Positions 51,555 through 63,794 of a stretch of 64,000 nucleotides of DNA are shown here, piece after piece; the stretch's first letter is position 1; each line of letters begins with the position of its first letter. The translations under genes and the position numbers were made by a program. This DNA is from Cylicocyclus nassatus (lineage: Eukaryota; Nematoda; Chromadorea; Rhabditida; Strongylidae), in NCBI GenBank assembly GCA_958299035.1, contig CATQJL010000124.1:62001-126000 (forward strand), in the 5' to 3' direction. Below the pieces are notes generated by a model. The model had not been told where the DNA came from. It saw only the letters and a program-made list of their open reading frames with translations, and searched no databases.

Positions 51555-54500
51555 CTTGACACTCCTTCGTGAGCCTTGACACTCCTTCGTAGGCCTTGAC
51601 TCTCCTTCGTAGGCCTTGACACTCCTTCGTGAGCCTTGACACTCCTTCGTGAGCCTTGACACTCCTTCGTGAGCCCTGACACTCCTTCGTAGGCCTTGAC
51701 ACTCCTTCGTAGGCCTTGACACTCCTTCGTAGGCCTTGACACTCCTTCGTGAGCCTTGACACTCCTTCGTGAGCCTTGACACCCCTTCGTGAGCCTTGAC
51801 ACTCCTTCGTAGGCCTTGACACTCCTTCGTGAGCCTTGACACTCCTTCGTGAGCCTTGACACTCCTTCGTGAGCGTTGACACTCCTTCGTAGGCCTTGAC
51901 ACTCCTTCGTGAGCCTTGACACTCCTTCGTAGGCCTTGACTCTCCTTCGTGAGCCTTGACACTCCTTTGTGAGCCTTGACACTCCTTCGTGAGCCTTGAC
52001 ACTCCTTCGTGAGCCTTGACACTCCTTCGTAGGCCTTGACACTCCTTCGTGAGCCTTGACACTCCTTCGTGTGCCTTGACACTCCTTCGTAGGCCTTGAC
52101 ACTCCTTCGTAGGCCTTGACTCTCCTTCGTAGGCCTTGACACTCCTTCGTGAGCCATGACACTCCTTCGTGAGCCTTGACACTCCTTCGTAAGCCTTGAC
52201 ACTCCTTCGTGAGCCTTGACACTCCTTCGTAGGCCTTGACTCTCCTTCGTAGGCCTTGACACTCCTTCGTGAGCCTTGACACTTCTTCGTAGGCCTTGAC
52301 ACTCTTTCGTGAGCCTTGACACTCCTTCGTGAGCCTTGACACTCCTTCGTAGGCCTTGACACTCTTTCGTGAGCCTTGACACTCCTTCGTGAGCCTTGAC
52401 ACTCCTTCGTGAGCCTTGACACTCCTTCGTAGGCCTTGACACTCTTTCGTGAGCCTTGACACTCCTTCGTGAGCCTTGACACTCCTTCGTGAGCCTTGAC
52501 ACTCCTTCGTGAGCCTTGACACTCCTTCGTAGGCCTTGACACTCCTTCGTGAGCCTTGACACTCCTTCGTAGGCCTTGACACTCCTTCGTAAGCCTTGAC
52601 ACTCCTTCGTGAGCCTTGACACTCCTTCGTAGGCCTTGACTCTCCTTCGTAGGCCTTGACACTCCTTCGTGAGCCTTGACACTCCTTCGTAGGCCTTGAC
52701 ACTCTTTCGTGAGCCTTGACACTCCTTCGTGAGCCTTGACACTCCTTCGTAGGCCTTGACACTCTTTCGTGAGCCTTGACACTCCTTCGTGAGCCTTGAC
52801 ACTCCTTCGTGAGCCTTGACACTCCTTCGTAGGCCTTGACACTCCTTCGTGAGCCTTGACACTCCTTCGTGAGCCTTGACACTCCTTCGTAGGCCTTGAC
52901 ACTCCTTCGTGAGCCTTGACACTCCTTCGTAGGCCTTGACTCTCCTTCGTAGGCCTTGACACTCCTTCGTGAGCCTTGACACTCCTTCGTGAGCCTTGAC
53001 ACTCCTTCGTGAGCCTTGACACTCCTTCGTGAGCCTTGACACTCCTTCGTAGGCCTTGACACTCCTTCGTGAGCCTTGACACTCCTTCGTAGGCCTTGAC
53101 ACTCCTTCGTAGGCCTTGACACTCCTTCGTAGGCCTTGACTCTCCTTCGTAGGCCTTGACACTCCTTCGTGAGCCTTGACACTCCTTCGTAGGCCTTGAC
53201 ACTCTTTCGTGAGCCTTGACACTCCTTCGTGAGCCTTGACACTCCTTCGTAGGCCTTGACACTCTTTCGTGAGCCTTGACACTCCTTCGTGAGCCTTGAC
53301 ACTCCTTCGTGAGCCTTGACACTCCTTCGTAGGCCTTGACACTCCTTCGTAAGCCTTGACACTCTTTCGTGAGCCTTGACACTCCTTCGTGAGCCTTGAC
53401 ACTCCTTCGTAGGCCTTGACACTCCTTCGTGAGCCTTGACACTCCTTCGTAGGCTTTGACTCTCCTTCGTAGGCCTTGACACTCCTTCGTGAGCCTTGAC
53501 ACTCCTTCGTAGGCCTTGACACTCTTTCGTGAGCCTTGACACTCCTTCGTGAGCCTTGACACTCCTTCGTGAGCCTTGACACTCCTTCGTAGGCCTTGAC
53601 ACTCTTTCGTGAGCCTTGACACTCCTTCGTGAGCCTTGACACTCCTTCGTGAGCCTTGACACTCCTTCGTAGGCCTTGACACTCTTTCGTGAGCCTTGAC
53701 ACTCCTTCGTGAGCCTTGACACTCCTTCGTGAGCCTTGACACTCCTTCGTAGGCCTTGACACTCTTTCGTGAGCCTTGACACTCCTTCGTGAGCCTTGAC
53801 ACTCCTTCGTGAGCCTTGACACTCCTTCGTAGGCCTTGACACTCCTTCGTGAGCCTTGACACTCCTTCGTAGGCCTTGACACTCCTTCGTGAGCCTTGAC
53901 ACTCCTTCGTAGGCCTTGACTCTCCTTCGTGAGCCTTGACTCTCCTTCGTAGGCCTTGACACTCCTTCGTGAGCCTTGACACTTCTTCGTAGGCCTTGAC
54001 ACTCTTTCGTGAGCCTTGACACTCCTTCGTGAGCCTTGACACTCCTTCGTAGGCCTTGACACTCTTTCGTGAGCCTTGACACTCCTTCGTGAGCCTTGAC
54101 ACTCCTTCGTGAGCCTTGACACTCCTTCGTAGGCCTTGACACTCTTTCGTGAGCCTTGACACTCCTTCGTGAGCCTTGACACTCCTTCGTGAGCCTTGAC
54201 ACTCCTTCGTGAGCCTTGACACTCCTTCGTAGGCCTTGACACTCCTTCGTGAGCCTTGACACTCCTTCGTAGGCCTTGACACTCCTTCGTAAGCCTTGAC
54301 ACTCCTTCGTGAGCCTTGACACTCCTTCGTAGGCCTTGACTCTCCTTCGTAGGCCTTGACACTCCTTCGTGAGCCTTGACACTCCTTCGTAGGCCTTGAC
54401 ACTCTTTCGTGAGCCTTGACACTCCTTCGTGAGCCTTGACACTCCTTCGTAGGCCTTGACACTCCTTCGTGAGCCTTGACACTCCTTCGTGAGCCTTGAC

Positions 54501-57500
54501 ACTCCTTCGTAGGCCTTGACACTCTTTCGTGAGCCTTGACACTCCTTCGTGAGCCTTGACACTCCTTCGTGAGCCTTGACACTCCTTCGTAGGCCTTGAC
54601 ACTCCTTCGTGAGCCTTGACACTCCTTCGTAAGCCTTGACACTCCTTCGTGAGCCTTGACACTCCTTCGTAGGCCTTGACACTCTTTCGTGAGCCTTGAC
54701 ACTCCTTCGTGAGCCTTGACACTCCTTCGTGAGCCTTGACACTCCTTCGTAGGCCTTGACACTCTTTCGTGAGCCTTGACACTCCTTCGTGAGCCTTGAC
54801 ACTCCTTCGTGAGCCTTGACACTCCTTCGTGAGCCTTGACACTCCTTCGTAGGCCTTGACACTCCTTCGTGAGCCTTGACACTCCTTCGTAGGCCTTGAC
54901 ACTCCTTCGTAAGCCTTGACACTCCTTCGTGAGCCTTGACACTCCTTCGTAGGCCTTGACTCTCCTTCGTAGGCCTTGACACTCCTTCGTGAGCCTTGAC
55001 ACTCCTTCGTAGGCCTTGACACTCCTTCGTGAGCCTTGACACTCCTTCGTAGGCCTTGACACTCTTTCGTGAGCCTTGACACTCCTTCGTGAGCCTTGAC
55101 ACTCCTTCGTGAGCCTTGACACTCCTTCGTAGGCCTTGACACTCTTTCGTGAGCCTTGACACTCCTTCGTGAGCCTTGACACTCCTTCGTGAGCCTTGAC
55201 ACTCCTTCGTAGGCCTTGACACTCCTTCGTGAGCCTTGACACTCCTTCGTAAGCCTTGACACTCCTTCGTGAGCCTTGACACTCTTTCGTGAGCCTTGAC
55301 ACTCCTTCGTAGGCCTTGACTCTCCTTCGTAGGCCTTGACACTCCTTCGTGAGCCTTGACACTTCTTCGTAGGCCTTGACACTCTTTCGTGAGCCTTGAC
55401 ACTCCTTCGTGAGCCTTGACACTCCTTCGTAGGCCTTGACTCTCCTTCGTAGGCCTTGACACTCCTTCGTGAGCCTTGACACTCCTTCGTGAGCCTTGAC
55501 ACTCCTTCGTGAGCCCTGACACTCCTTCGTAGGCCTTGACACTCCTTCGTAGGCCTTGACACTCCTTCGTAGGCCTTGACACTCCTTCGTGAGCCTTGAC
55601 ACTCCTTCGTGAGCCTTGACACCCCTTCGTGAGCCTTGACACTCCTTCGTAGGCCTTGACACTCCTTCGTGAGCCTTGACACTCCTTCGTGAGCCTTGAC
55701 ACTCCTTCGTGAGCGTTGACACTCCTTCGTAGGCCTTGACACTCCTTCGTGAGCCTTGACACTCCTTCGTAGGCCTTGACTCTCCTTCGTGAGCCTTGAC
55801 ACTCCTTTGTGAGCCTTGACACTCCTTCGTGAGCCTTGACACTCCTTCGTGAGCCTTGACACTCCTTCGTAGGCCTTGACACTCCTTCGTGAGCCTTGAC
55901 ACTCCTTCGTGTGCCTTGACACTCCTTCGTAGGCCTTGACACTCCTTCGTAGGCCTTGACTCTCCTTCGTAGGCCTTGACACTCCTTCGTGAGCCATGAC
56001 ACTCCTTCGTGAGCCTTGACACTCCTTCGTAAGCCTTGACACTCCTTCGTGAGCCTTGACACTCCTTCGTAGGCCTTGACTCTCCTTCGTAGGCCTTGAC
56101 ACTCCTTCGTGAGCCTTGACACTTCTTCGTAGGCCTTGACACTCTTTCGTGAGCCTTGACACTCCTTCGTGAGCCTTGACACTCCTTCGTAGGCCTTGAC
56201 ACTCTTTCGTGAGCCTTGACACTCCTTCGTGAGCCTTGACACTCCTTCGTGAGCCTTGACACTCCTTCGTAGGCCTTGACACTCTTTCGTGAGCCTTGAC
56301 ACTCCTTCGTGAGCCTTGACACTCCTTCGTGAGCCTTGACACTCCTTCGTGAGCCTTGACACTCCTTCGTAGGCCTTGACACTCCTTCGTGAGCCTTGAC
56401 ACTCCTTCGTAGGCCTTGACACTCCTTCGTAAGCCTTGACACTCCTTCGTGAGCCTTGACACTCCTTCGTAGGCCTTGACTCTCCTTCGTAGGCCTTGAC
56501 ACTCCTTCGTGAGCCTTGACACTCCTTCGTAGGCCTTGACACTCTTTCGTGAGCCTTGACACTCCTTCGTGAGCCTTGACACTCCTTCGTAGGCCTTGAC
56601 ACTCTTTCGTGAGCCTTGACACTCCTTCGTGAGCCTTGACACTCCTTCGTGAGCCTTGACACTCCTTCGTAGGCCTTGACACTCCTTCGTGAGCCTTGAC
56701 ACTCCTTCGTGAGCCTTGACACTCCTTCGTAGGCCTTGACACTCCTTCGTGAGCCTTGACACTCCTTCGTAGGCCTTGACTCTCCTTCGTAGGCCTTGAC
56801 ACTCCTTCGTGAGCCTTGACACTCCTTCGTGAGCCTTGACACTCCTTCGTGAGCCTTGACACTCCTTCGTGAGCCTTGACACTCCTTCGTAGGCCTTGAC
56901 ACTCCTTCGTGAGCCTTGACACTCCTTCGTAGGCCTTGACACTCCTTCGTAGGCCTTGACACTCCTTCGTAGGCCTTGACTCTCCTTCGTAGGCCTTGAC
57001 ACTCCTTCGTGAGCCTTGACACTCCTTCGTAGGCCTTGACACTCTTTCGTGAGCCTTGACACTCCTTCGTGAGCCTTGACACTCCTTCGTAGGCCTTGAC
57101 ACTCTTTCGTGAGCCTTGACACTCCTTCGTGAGCCTTGACACTCCTTCGTGAGCCTTGACACTCCTTCGTAGGCCTTGACACTCCTTCGTAAGCCTTGAC
57201 ACTCTTTCGTGAGCCTTGACACTCCTTCGTGAGCCTTGACACTCCTTCGTAGGCCTTGACACTCCTTCGTGAGCCTTGACACTCCTTCGTAGGCTTTGAC
57301 TCTCCTTCGTAGGCCTTGACACTCCTTCGTGAGCCTTGACACTCCTTCGTAGGCCTTGACACTCTTTCGTGAGCCTTGACACTCCTTCGTGAGCCTTGAC
57401 ACTCCTTCGTGAGCCTTGACACTCCTTCGTAGGCCTTGACACTCTTTCGTGAGCCTTGACACTCCTTCGTGAGCCTTGACACTCCTTCGTGAGCCTTGAC

Positions 57501-59234
57501 ACTCCTTCGTAGGCCTTGACACTCTTTCGTGAGCCTTGACACTCCTTCGTGAGCCTTGACACTCCTTCGTGAGCCTTGACACTCCTTCGTAGGCCTTGAC
57601 ACTCTTTCGTGAGCCTTGACACTCCTTCGTGAGCCTTGACACTCCTTCGTGAGCCTTGACACTCCTTCGTAGGCCTTGACACTCCTTCGTGAGCCTTGAC
57701 ACTCCTTCGTAGGCCTTGACACTCCTTCGTGAGCCTTGACACTCCTTCGTAGGCCTTGACTCTCCTTCGTGAGCCTTGACTCTCCTTCGTAGGCCTTGAC
57801 ACTCCTTCGTGAGCCTTGACACTTCTTCGTAGGCCTTGACACTCTTTCGTGAGCCTTGACACTCCTTCGTGAGCCTTGACACTCCTTCGTAGGCCTTGAC
57901 ACTCTTTCGTGAGCCTTGACACTCCTTCGTGAGCCTTGACACTCCTTCGTGAGCCTTGACACTCCTTCGTAGGCCTTGACACTCTTTCGTGAGCCTTGAC
58001 ACTCCTTCGTGAGCCTTGACACTCCTTCGTGAGCCTTGACACTCCTTCGTGAGCCTTGACACTCCTTCGTAGGCCTTGACACTCCTTCGTGAGCCTTGAC
58101 ACTCCTTCGTAGGCCTTGACACTCCTTCGTAAGCCTTGACACTCCTTCGTGAGCCTTGACACTCCTTCGTAGGCCTTGACTCTCCTTCGTAGGCCTTGAC
58201 ACTCCTTCGTGAGCCTTGACACTCCTTCGTAGGCCTTGACACTCTTTCGTGAGCCTTGACACTCCTTCGTGAGCCTTGACACTCCTTCGTAGGCCTTGAC
58301 ACTCCTTCGTGAGCCTTGACACTCCTTCGTGAGCCTTGACACTCCTTCGTAGGCCTTGACACTCTTTCGTGAGCCTTGACACTCCTTCGTGAGCCTTGAC
58401 ACTCCTTCGTGAGCCTTGACACTCCTTCGTAGGCCTTGACACTCCTTCGTGAGCCTTGACACTCCTTCGTAAGCCTTGACACTCCTTCGTGAGCCTTGAC
58501 ACTCCTTCGTAGGCCTTGACACTCTTTCGTGAGCCTTGACACTCCTTCGTGAGCCTTGACACTCCTTCGTGAGCCTTGACACTCCTTCGTAGGCCTTGAC
58601 ACTCTTTCGTGAGCCTTGACACTCCTTCGTGAGCCTTGACACTCCTTCGTGAGCCTTGACACTCCTTCGTGAGCCTTGACACTCCTTCGTAGGCCTTGAC
58701 ACTCCTTCGTGAGCCTTGACACTCCTTCGTAGGCCTTGACACTCCTTCGTAAGCCTTGACACTCCTTCGTGAGCCTTGACACTCCTTCGTAGGCCTTGAC
58801 TCTCCTTCGTAGGCCTTGACACTCCTTCGTGAGCCTTGACACTCCTTCGTAGGCCTTGACACTCCTTCGTGAGCCTTGACACTCCTTCGTAGGCCTTGAC
58901 ACTCTTTCGTGAGCCTTGACACTCCTTCGTGAGCCTTGACACTCCTTCGTGAGCCTTGACACTCCTTCGTAGGCCTTGACACTCTTTCGTGAGCCTTGAC
59001 ACTCCTTCGTGAGCCTTGACACTCCTTCGTGAGCCTTGACACTCCTTCGTAGGCCTTGACACTCCTTCGTGAGCCTTGACACTCCTTCGTAAGCCTTGAC
59101 ACTCCTTCGTGAGCCTTGACACTCTTTCGTGAGCCTTGACACTCCTTCGTAGGCCTTGACTCTCCTTCGTAGGCCTTGACACTCCTTCGTGAGCCTTGAC
59201 ACTTCTTCGTAGGCCTTGACACTCTTTCGTGAGC
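51555..59234. repeat. 3,840-bp tandem pair (192 units per copy), no difference found
   Basis: 51555-55394 and 55395-59234 abut. I compared every 60-base line of the two copies and found no difference. Informative shared units include GTTGAC at 51875/55715, CTTTGT at 51955/55795, the GTGTGC-to-GTAAGC module at 52055/55895, CTTGACACTT at 52275/56115, the CTTTGAC unit just before 53455/57295, back-to-back CTTGACT units at about 53915-53954 and 57755-57794, and five GTAAGC units per copy after 53300. Matching continues for two units past the second copy, to about 59274. This is either a very recent duplication or an assembly duplication. Confidence 0.92.
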
Positions 59235-61554
59235 CTTGACACTCCTTCGTGAGCCTTGACACTCCTTCGTAGGCCTTGACACTCTTTCGTGAGCCTTGAC
59301 ACTCCTTCGTGAGCCTTGACACTCCTTCGTGAGCCTTGACACTCCTTCGTAGGCCTTGACACTCTTTCGTGAGCCTTGACACTCCTTCGTGAGCCTTGAC
59401 ACTCCTTCGTGAGCCTTGACACTCCTTCGTGAGCCTTGACACTCCTTCGTAGGCCTTGACACTCCTTCGTGAGCCTTGACACTCCTTCGTAGGCCTTGAC
59501 ACTCCTTCGTAAGCCTTGACACTCCTTCGTGAGCCTTGACACTCCTTCGTAGGCCTTGACTCTCCTTCGTAGGCCTTGACACTCCTTCGTGAGCCTTGAC
59601 ACTCCTTCGTAGGCCTTGACACTCTTTCGTGAGCCTTGACACTCCTTCGTGAGCCTTGACACTCCTTCGTAGGCCTTGACACTCCTTCGTGAGCCTTGAC
59701 ACTCCTTCGTGAGCCTTGACACTCCTTCGTAGGCCTTGACACTCCTTCGTGAGCCTTGACACTCCTTCGTAGGCCTTGACACTCCTTCGTGAGCCTTGAC
59801 ACTCCTTCGTAGGCCTTGACTCTCCTTCGTAGGCCTTGACACTCCTTCGTGAGCCTTAACACTCCTTCGTGAGCCTTGACACTCCTTCGTAGGCCTTGAC
59901 ACTCCTTCGTAGGCCTTGACACTCCTTTGTGAGCCTTGACACTCCTTCGTGAGCCTTGACACTCCTTCGTGAGCCTTGACACTCCTTCGTGAGCCTTGAC
60001 ACTCCTTCGTGAGCCTTGATTCTCCTTCGTAGGCCTTGACACTCTTTCGTGAGCCTTGACACTCCTTCGTGAGCCTTGACACTCCTTCGTGAGCCTTGAC
60101 ACTCCTTCGTAGGCCTTGACACTCCTTCGTGAGCCTTGACACTCCTTCGTAGGCCTTGACACTCCTTCGTGAGCCTTGACACTCCTTCGTGAGCCTTGAC
60201 ACTCCTTCGTGAGCCTTGACACCCCTTCGTGAGCCTTGACACTCCTTCGTGAGCCTTGACACTCCTTCGTAGGCCTTGACACTCCTTCGTGAGCCTTGAC
60301 ACTCCTTCGTAGGCCTTGACACTCCTTCGTAAGCCTTGACACTCCTTCGTGAGCCTTGACACTCTTTCGTGAGCCTTGACACTCCTTCGTAGGCCTTGAC
60401 TCTCCTTCGTAGGCCTTGACACTCCTTCGTGAGCCTTGACACTTCTTCGTAGGCCTTGACACTCTTTCGTGAGCCTTGACACTCCTTCGTGAGCCTTGAC
60501 ACTCCTTCGTAGGCCTTGACACTCTTTCGTGAGCCTTGACACTCCTTCGTGAGCCTTGACACTCCTTCGTGAGCCTTGACACTCCTTCGTAGGCCTTGAC
60601 ACTCTTTCGTGAGCCTTGACACTCCTTCGTGAGCCTTGACACTCCTTCGTGAGCCTTGACACTCCTTCGTGAGCCTTGACACTCCTTCGTAGGCCTTGAC
60701 ACTCCTTCGTGAGCCTTGACACTCCTTCGTAGGCCTTGACACTCCTTCGTAAGCCTTGACACTCCTTCGTGAGCCTTGACACTCCTTCGTAGGCCTTGAC
60801 TCTCCTTCGTAGGCCTTGACACTCCTTCGTGAGCCTTGACACTCCTTCGTAGGCCTTGACACTCTTTCGTGAGCCTTGACACTCCTTCGTGAGCCTTGAC
60901 ACTCCTTCGTAGGCCTTGACACTCCTTCGTGAGCCTTGACACTCCTTCGTGAGCCTTGACACTCCTTCGTAGGCCTTGACACTCCTTCGTGAGCCTTGAC
61001 ACTCCTTCGTAGGCCTTGACACTCCTTCGTGAGCCTTGACACTCCTTCGTAGGCCTTGACTCTCCTTCGTAGGCCTTGACACTCCTTCGTGAGCCTTAAC
61101 ACTCCTTCGTGAGCCTTGACACTCCTTCGTAGGCCTTGACACTCCTTCGTAGGCCTTGACACTCCTTTGTGAGCCTTGACACTCCTTCGTGAGCCTTGAC
61201 ACTCCTTCGTGAGCCTTGACACTCCTTCGTGAGCCTTGACACTCCTTCGTGAGCCTTGATTCTCCTTCGTAGGCCTTGACACTCTTTCGTGAGCCTTGAC
61301 ACTCCTTCGTGAGCCTTGACACTCCTTCGTGAGCCTTGACACTCCTTCGTAGGCCTTGACACTCCTTCGTGAGCCTTGACACTCCTTCGTAGGCCTTGAC
61401 ACTCCTTCGTGAGCCTTGACACTCCTTCGTGAGCCTTGACACTCCTTCGTGAGCCTTGACACCCCTTCGTGAGCCTTGACACTCCTTCGTGAGCCTTGAC
61501 ACTCCTTCGTAGGCCTTGACACTCCTTCGTGAGCCTTGACACTCCTTCGTAGGC
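59075..61554. repeat. 1,240-bp tandem pair (62 units per copy)
   Basis: 59075-60314 and 60315-61554 abut. Shared units are GTAAGC at 59075/60315, CTTGACACTT at 59195/60435, a second GTAAGC near 59495/60735, CTTAAC at 59855/61095, CTTTGT at 59915/61155, CTTGATTC at 60015/61255 and CACCCC at 60215/61455. The first copy starts 160 bp inside the end of the 3,840-bp block, so the two events overlap. The second half of the unit introduces CTTGATTC, which marks the right end of the window. Confidence 0.9.
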
Positions 61555-61594
61555 CTTGACACTCCTTCGTGAGCCTTGACACTCCTTCGTAGGC

Positions 61595-63794
61595 CTTGAC
61601 ACTCCTTCGTGAGCCTTGACACTCCTTCGTGAGCCTTGACACTCCTTCGTGAGCCTTGATTCTCCTTCGTAGGCCTTGACACTCTTTCGTGAGCCTTGAC
61701 ACTCCTTCGTGAGCCTTGACACTCCTTCGTGAGCCTTGACACTCCTTCGTGAGCCTTGACACTCCTTCGTAGGCCTTGACACTCCTTCGTGAGCCTTGAC
61801 ACTCCTTCGTAGGCCTTGACACTCCTTCGTGAGCCTTGACACTCCTTCGTAGGCCTTGACACTCCTTCGTGAGCCTTGACACTCCTTCGTGAGCCTTGAC
61901 ACTCCTTCGTGAGCCTTGACACTCCTTCGTAGGCCTTGACACTCTTTCGTGAGCCCTGACACTCCTTCGTGAGCCTTGACACTCCTTCGTGAGCTTTGAC
62001 ACTCCTTCGTAGGCCTTGACACTCTTTCGTGAGCCTTGACACTCCTTCGTGAGCCTTGACACTCCTTCGTAGGCCTTGACACTCCTTCGTGAGCCTTGAC
62101 ACTCCTTCGTGAGCCTTGACACCCCTTCGTGAGCCTTGACACTCCTTCGTGAGCCTTGACACTCCTTCGTGAGCCTTGACGCTCCTTCGTGAGCCTTGAC
62201 ACTCCTTCGTAAGCCTTGACACTCCTTCGTAGGCCTTGACACTCCTTCGTGAGCCTTGACACTCCTTCGTGAGCCTTGACACTCCTTCGTGAGCCTTGAC
62301 ACTCCTTCGTGAGCCTTGACACTCCTTCGTAGGCCTTGACACTCCTTCGTGAGCCTTGACACTCCTTCGTAGGCCTTGACACTCCTTCGTGAGCCTTGAC
62401 ACTCCTTCGTGAGCCTTGACACTCCTTCGTGAGCCTTGACGCTCCTTCGTGAGCCTTGACACTCCTTCGTAGGCCTTGACACTCCTTCGTGAGCCTTGAC
62501 ACTCCTTCGTGAGCCTTGACACTCCTTCGTGAGCCTTGACACTCCTTCGTAGGCCTTGACACTCCTTCGTGAGCCTTGACACTCCTTCGTGTGCCTTGAC
62601 ACTCCTTCGTAGGCCTTTACACTCCTTCGTGAGCCTTGACACTCCTTCGTGAGCCTTGACACTCCTTCGTAGGCCTTGACACTCCTTCGTGAGCCTTGAC
62701 ACTCCTTCGTGAGCCTTGACACTCCTTCGTGAGCCTTGACACTCCTTCGTGAGCCTTGACACTCCTTCGTGAGCCTTGATTCTCCTTCGTAGGCCTTGAC
62801 ACTCTTTCGTGAGCCTTGACACTCCTTCGTGAGCCTTGACACTCCTTCGTGAGCCTTGACACTCCTTCGTGAGCCTTGACACTCCTTCGTAGGCCTTGAC
62901 ACTCCTTCGTGAGCCTTGACACTCCTTCGTAGGCCTTGACACTCCTTCGTGAGCCTTGACACTCCTTCGTAGGCCTTGACACTCCTTCGTGAGCCTTGAC
63001 ACTCCTTCGTGAGCCTTGACACTCCTTCGTGAGCCTTGACACTCCTTCGTAGGCCTTGACACTCTTTCGTGAGCCCTGACACTCCTTCGTGAGCCTTGAC
63101 ACTCCTTCGTGAGCTTTGACACTCCTTCGTAGGCCTTGACACTCTTTCGTGAGCCTTGACACTCCTTCGTGAGCCTTGACACTCCTTCGTAGGCCTTGAC
63201 ACTCCTTCGTGAGCCTTGACACTCCTTCGTGAGCCTTGACACCCCTTCGTGAGCCTTGACACTCCTTCGTGAGCCTTGACACTCCTTCGTGAGCCTTGAC
63301 GCTCCTTCGTGAGCCTTGACACTCCTTCGTAAGCCTTGACACTCCTTCGTAGGCCTTGACACTCCTTCGTGAGCCTTGACACTCCTTCGTGAGCCTTGAC
63401 ACTCCTTCGTAGGCCTTGACACTCCTTCGTGAGCCTTGACACTCCTTCGTAGGCCTTGACACTCCTTCGTGAGCCTTGACACTCCTTCGTGAGCCTTGAC
63501 ACTCCTTCGTGAGCCTTGACGCTCCTTCGTGAGCCTTGACACTCCTTCGTAGGCCTTGACACTCCTTCGTGAGCCTTGACACTCCTTCGTGAGCCTTGAC
63601 ACTCCTTCGTGAGCCTTGACACTCCTTCGTAGGCCTTGACACTCCTTCGTGAGCCTTGACACTCCTTCGTGTGCCTTGACACTCCTTCGTAGGCCTTTAC
63701 ACTCCTTCGTGAGCCTTGACACTCCTTCGTGAGCCTTGACACTCCTTCGTAGGCCTTGACACTCCTTCGTGAGCCTTGACACTCCTTCGTGAGC
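61595..63794. repeat. 1,120/1,080-bp tandem pair (56 and 54 units)
   Basis: 61595-62714 and 62715-63794 abut. Shared units are CTTGATTC at 61655/62775, CCTGAC near 61955/63075, CTTTGAC near 61995/63115, CACCCC near 62115/63235, CTTGACGC near 62175/63295 and 62435/63515, GTAAGC near 62195/63315, GTGTGC near 62575/63655 and CTTTAC at 62615/63695. The offset falls from 1,120 to 1,080 bp after about 62280, because the second copy lacks two A units. Confidence 0.88.
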
